From: Zhihengliuella sp.
GTDB taxonomy: Bacteria; Actinomycetota; Actinomycetes; Actinomycetales; Micrococcaceae
NCBI RefSeq assembly: GCF_031178195.1
Contig: NZ_JAPSJL010000009.1
Location: 62,001-126,000 of the forward strand
Direction of reading: 5' to 3'
Length of the DNA: 64,000 bases
The notes below the pieces were generated by a model. It worked only from the letters and a program-made list of their open reading frames with translations, was not told where the DNA came from and did not search any database. The stretch's first letter is position 1. Every line of letters starts with the position of its first letter. Shown here one piece after another: positions 62,355-64,000 of this stretch. Both the position numbers and the translations under genes were made by a program.

Positions 62355-63533
62355 ATGACCTCCTATCTCGTCCTGATCGCGCTCTCGTTCGTGACGGCGT
62401 TCGCCTTGACGCCGCTCGTCCGGCGGATCGGGCTCCGGGTCGGCGCGGCGTCGTCGATCCGGGACCGCGACGTGCACAGCGTCCCGATCCCCAAGCTCGG
62501 CGGCGTGGCCATGATCATCGCCATCCTGGTGGGGCTCGGCGTCGCCTCGCGGATGGATTTCCTGCAGGGCTCGTTCGCCGACCCGGGACCGGCCGTCGGC
62601 GTCCTCGTCGGGGCGCTGCTGGCGCTGGTGCTCGGCATCGTGGACGACCTCCTGGACCTGCGCTGGTACGTGCAGCTCGTCGGACAGGTCAGCATCGGCA
62701 CCGTCGTGGCGCTCTCCGGGGTCCGGCTCGAAGCCATGCCCGTCGGCTGGATCGGCATCAAGTCCGGCCCGGTCCAGTTCGCGCTGACCGTGTTCCTGAT
62801 CGTCCTGACGATGAACGCCATCAACTTCGTCGACGGGCTCGACGGCCTGGCCGCCGGCGTCGCGGTCATCGGCGCTACCGCGTTCTTCATCTACTGCTAC
62901 ACGCTGGCCCGTACGATCAACCAGTTCGACCACTCGAACTTCGCGGCGATGCTGATGGCCCTCCTCCTGGGCGCCTGCCTCGGATTCCTGCCGCACAACT
63001 TCAATCCGGCCAAGATCTTCATGGGGGAATCCGGGGCCCTGATCATCGGCCTGATGATGTCCGTCGCCGCCATCATGGTCACCGCGGACGTCGGCGCCCA
63101 GGAGGGCTACCGGTTCCGCAATATCCCCGCGTACATGCCGATCATCCTGCCGGTGGCCGTCATCCTGCTGCCGCTGCTGGACTTCGCGCTCGCGGTCATC
63201 CGGCGCACGGCGCACGGCCGCTCGCCCTTCTCCGCGGACCGCGGCCATCTGCACCACAAACTGGTCGACGGCGGCTACACCCAGCGCCAGGCCGTCCTGG
63301 TCCTGTACCTGTGGTCGGGGATCGTCGCGTTCGGGTCGGTGGCGTTCATCTTCCGCCAGTTCGACTGGAAGACCATCGTGGCCGTCGACCTGCTCCTCGC
63401 CATCGGCGCGGGCTATCTGACGATGCGCCCGTGGCTGCGCCGGGGCGTGGCGCAGCGGCGTCACGCGGCGGGCCTCGACCGGCCGCCGCACCACGGGTCG
63501 GGCAACGAGCCCCCGGGCGACGCCGGCGGCTGA
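62355..63533 (+). CDS. wecA: Undecaprenyl-phosphate sugar-1-phosphate transferase WecA-like
   Basis: A 392-residue membrane enzyme of the MraY/WecA family with about ten helices. D-D-L-L-D-L (catalytic DDxxD), N-A-I-N-F-V-D-G-L-D-G-L and the cytosolic H-G-R-S-P-F-S-A-D-R-G-H-L-H-H-K loop match WecA/GlcNAc-1-phosphate transferases that start polysaccharide or arabinogalactan-type linkers. The ATG lies 11 nt after the Sua5 stop. In actinobacteria it commonly sits between the Sua5-type gene and the atp operon, as here. Confidence 0.93.
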   Translation: MTSYLVLIALSFVTAFALTPLVRRIGLRVGAASSIRDRDVHSVPIPKLGGVAMIIAILVGLGVASRMDFLQGSFADPGPAVGVLVGALLALVLGIVDDLLDLRWYVQLVGQVSIGTVVALSGVRLEAMPVGWIGIKSGPVQFALTVFLIVLTMNAINFVDGLDGLAAGVAVIGATAFFIYCYTLARTINQFDHSNFAAMLMALLLGACLGFLPHNFNPAKIFMGESGALIIGLMMSVAAIMVTADVGAQEGYRFRNIPAYMPIILPVAVILLPLLDFALAVIRRTAHGRSPFSADRGHLHHKLVDGGYTQRQAVLVLYLWSGIVAFGSVAFIFRQFDWKTIVAVDLLLAIGAGYLTMRPWLRRGVAQRRHAAGLDRPPHHGSGNEPPGDAGG

Positions 63534-63564
63534 GCCGACCGCGCACCGGACTCTCTACGTACTG

Positions 63565-63570
63565 TAGAAT
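63565..63570 (+). promoter_or_regulatory. -10 box ahead of the AtpI-like gene
   Basis: TAGAAT stands about 80 nt before the AtpI-like ATG. It may start the downstream ATP synthase operon. Confidence 0.4.
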
Positions 63571-63651
63571 TGTGCGGGTGCCGTGGGGCGGCCGGTGGGC
63601 CGCCTCCCGCCGCACACGACTCTCCGCCAGGACCAGACCGACGGGACGTAC

Positions 63652-64000
63652 ATGGGCAGGACCGCTCCGCAGCACGGCGCGCGCATCCCGCGCGCTGCGG
63701 GGGAGACCCCGCAGCCGTGGCTGACGCTGCTGCGCGCCTGCTCGCTCGCCTCGGTGGGCCTGGCCGCCGCGCTGGCCATCGCGGGACTGCTGGCAGCGGG
63801 AATCGAGGCCGCGCTCAGCGCCATCGGGGCGGTCGTCCTCGTCCTCGTCTTCTTCGGCATCACGCTGCTGATCGGTCATGTCGTCGGCCGGCGCAACCCG
63901 CGCGCCGCCCTCGGGGCGTTCATGTTCGGGTACCTGATCAAGGTGGTCGGTTTCGGCGCTGCGGTGTTCCTGCTGGGCACGCCCGACTGGATCGACCGGC
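63652..64000 (+). CDS. AtpI-like membrane protein, truncated at window edge
   Basis: The first 116 codons of a gene that runs off the window. After a polar lead come hydrophobic segments at about 32-50, 57-77 and 90-110, with G-Y-L-I-K-V-V in the last. Placement between wecA and where the atpB gene is expected, and the length and helix layout, fit the small ATP synthase I protein that aids c-ring assembly. The sequence itself is not conserved enough for certainty. Confidence 0.7.
   Translation, partial: MGRTAPQHGARIPRAAGETPQPWLTLLRACSLASVGLAAALAIAGLLAAGIEAALSAIGAVVLVLVFFGITLLIGHVVGRRNPRAALGAFMFGYLIKVVGFGAAVFLLGTPDWIDR

Noticed and set aside
1-64000. Prophage, transposon or genomic island
   Set aside because: No integrase, transposase, terminal repeats or shift in base composition were seen. 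The tRNA-Arg has no nearby duplicated 3' end.

Overview
The window is very GC-rich, with strong G/C bias at third codon positions, and its gene set is that of a high-GC Gram-positive bacterium (Actinomycetota). Several features point to Micrococcales, probably a Micrococcaceae relative: the fused 2-oxoglutarate decarboxylase/dehydrogenase (kgd), the SigR-RsrA pair, the 24-residue ribosomal protein bL37, a Rho factor with a huge disordered Asn/Arg/Asp-rich insertion, and a tmRNA tag ending in ALAA (AESKRTDFALAA). Genus is not determinable from the window alone. No prophage, insertion sequence, CRISPR array or plasmid function was seen. Most of the region is chromosomal core, with accessory surface and secretion functions at the left end.

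Layout. 1-9 kb: a three-ATPase FtsK/EccC-type (type VII secretion-like) protein with an FHA domain, divergent from a compact Tad/Flp pilus operon (CpaF ATPase, TadB, TadC, an Flp-like small pilin and three TadE/TadG-like pseudopilins). 9-10.6 kb: a TetR regulator divergent from a multi-pass membrane protein. 10.6-18 kb: prfB, a two-subunit 3-oxoacid CoA-transferase, ftsE-ftsX-M23 peptidase, then the trans-translation pair smpB and ssrA. 18-23 kb: a YrdB-like membrane protein, then a minus-strand operon with a Mn-type ABC importer, its DtxR/MntR regulator and two crcB fluoride channels. 23-29 kb: hisN, rsgA, aroA, a DoxX-like protein, sigR-rsrA, bL37 and an SGNH-like protein. 29-35 kb: kgd and two alpha/beta hydrolases. 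35-41 kb: two CNNM/CorC-type proteins, then a zinc regulon (Zur-like box, znuA, znuC, znuB, zur). 41-46.5 kb: an MBL-fold hydrolase, a HIT protein and the helicase hrpA. 46.9-49.8 kb: an ABC importer (lipoprotein, permease, ATPase). 49.9-63.5 kb: tRNA-Arg(CCG) and argS divergent, then lysA-hom-thrC-thrB (lysine and threonine biosynthesis), rho, prfA, prmC, a Sua5-type enzyme and wecA, ending in a truncated AtpI-like gene that normally precedes the ATP synthase operon.

How the genes work together. Several neighbouring sets form functional units: trans-translation (smpB with ssrA), termination factor plus its methyltransferase (prfA with prmC), divisome-controlled wall hydrolysis (ftsEX with the M23 protein), two metal importers with their own metal sensors (MntR and Zur) and matching operator-like palindromes, and a thiol-stress sigma/anti-sigma pair. 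A sequence matching the SigR promoter consensus lies upstream of sigR itself. Many start codons sit 5-10 nt downstream of a TANNNT-like -10 box, which suggests frequent leaderless or near-leaderless transcripts. Intergenic terminators are perfect or nearly perfect 15-20 bp GC-rich hairpins without a T-tract.
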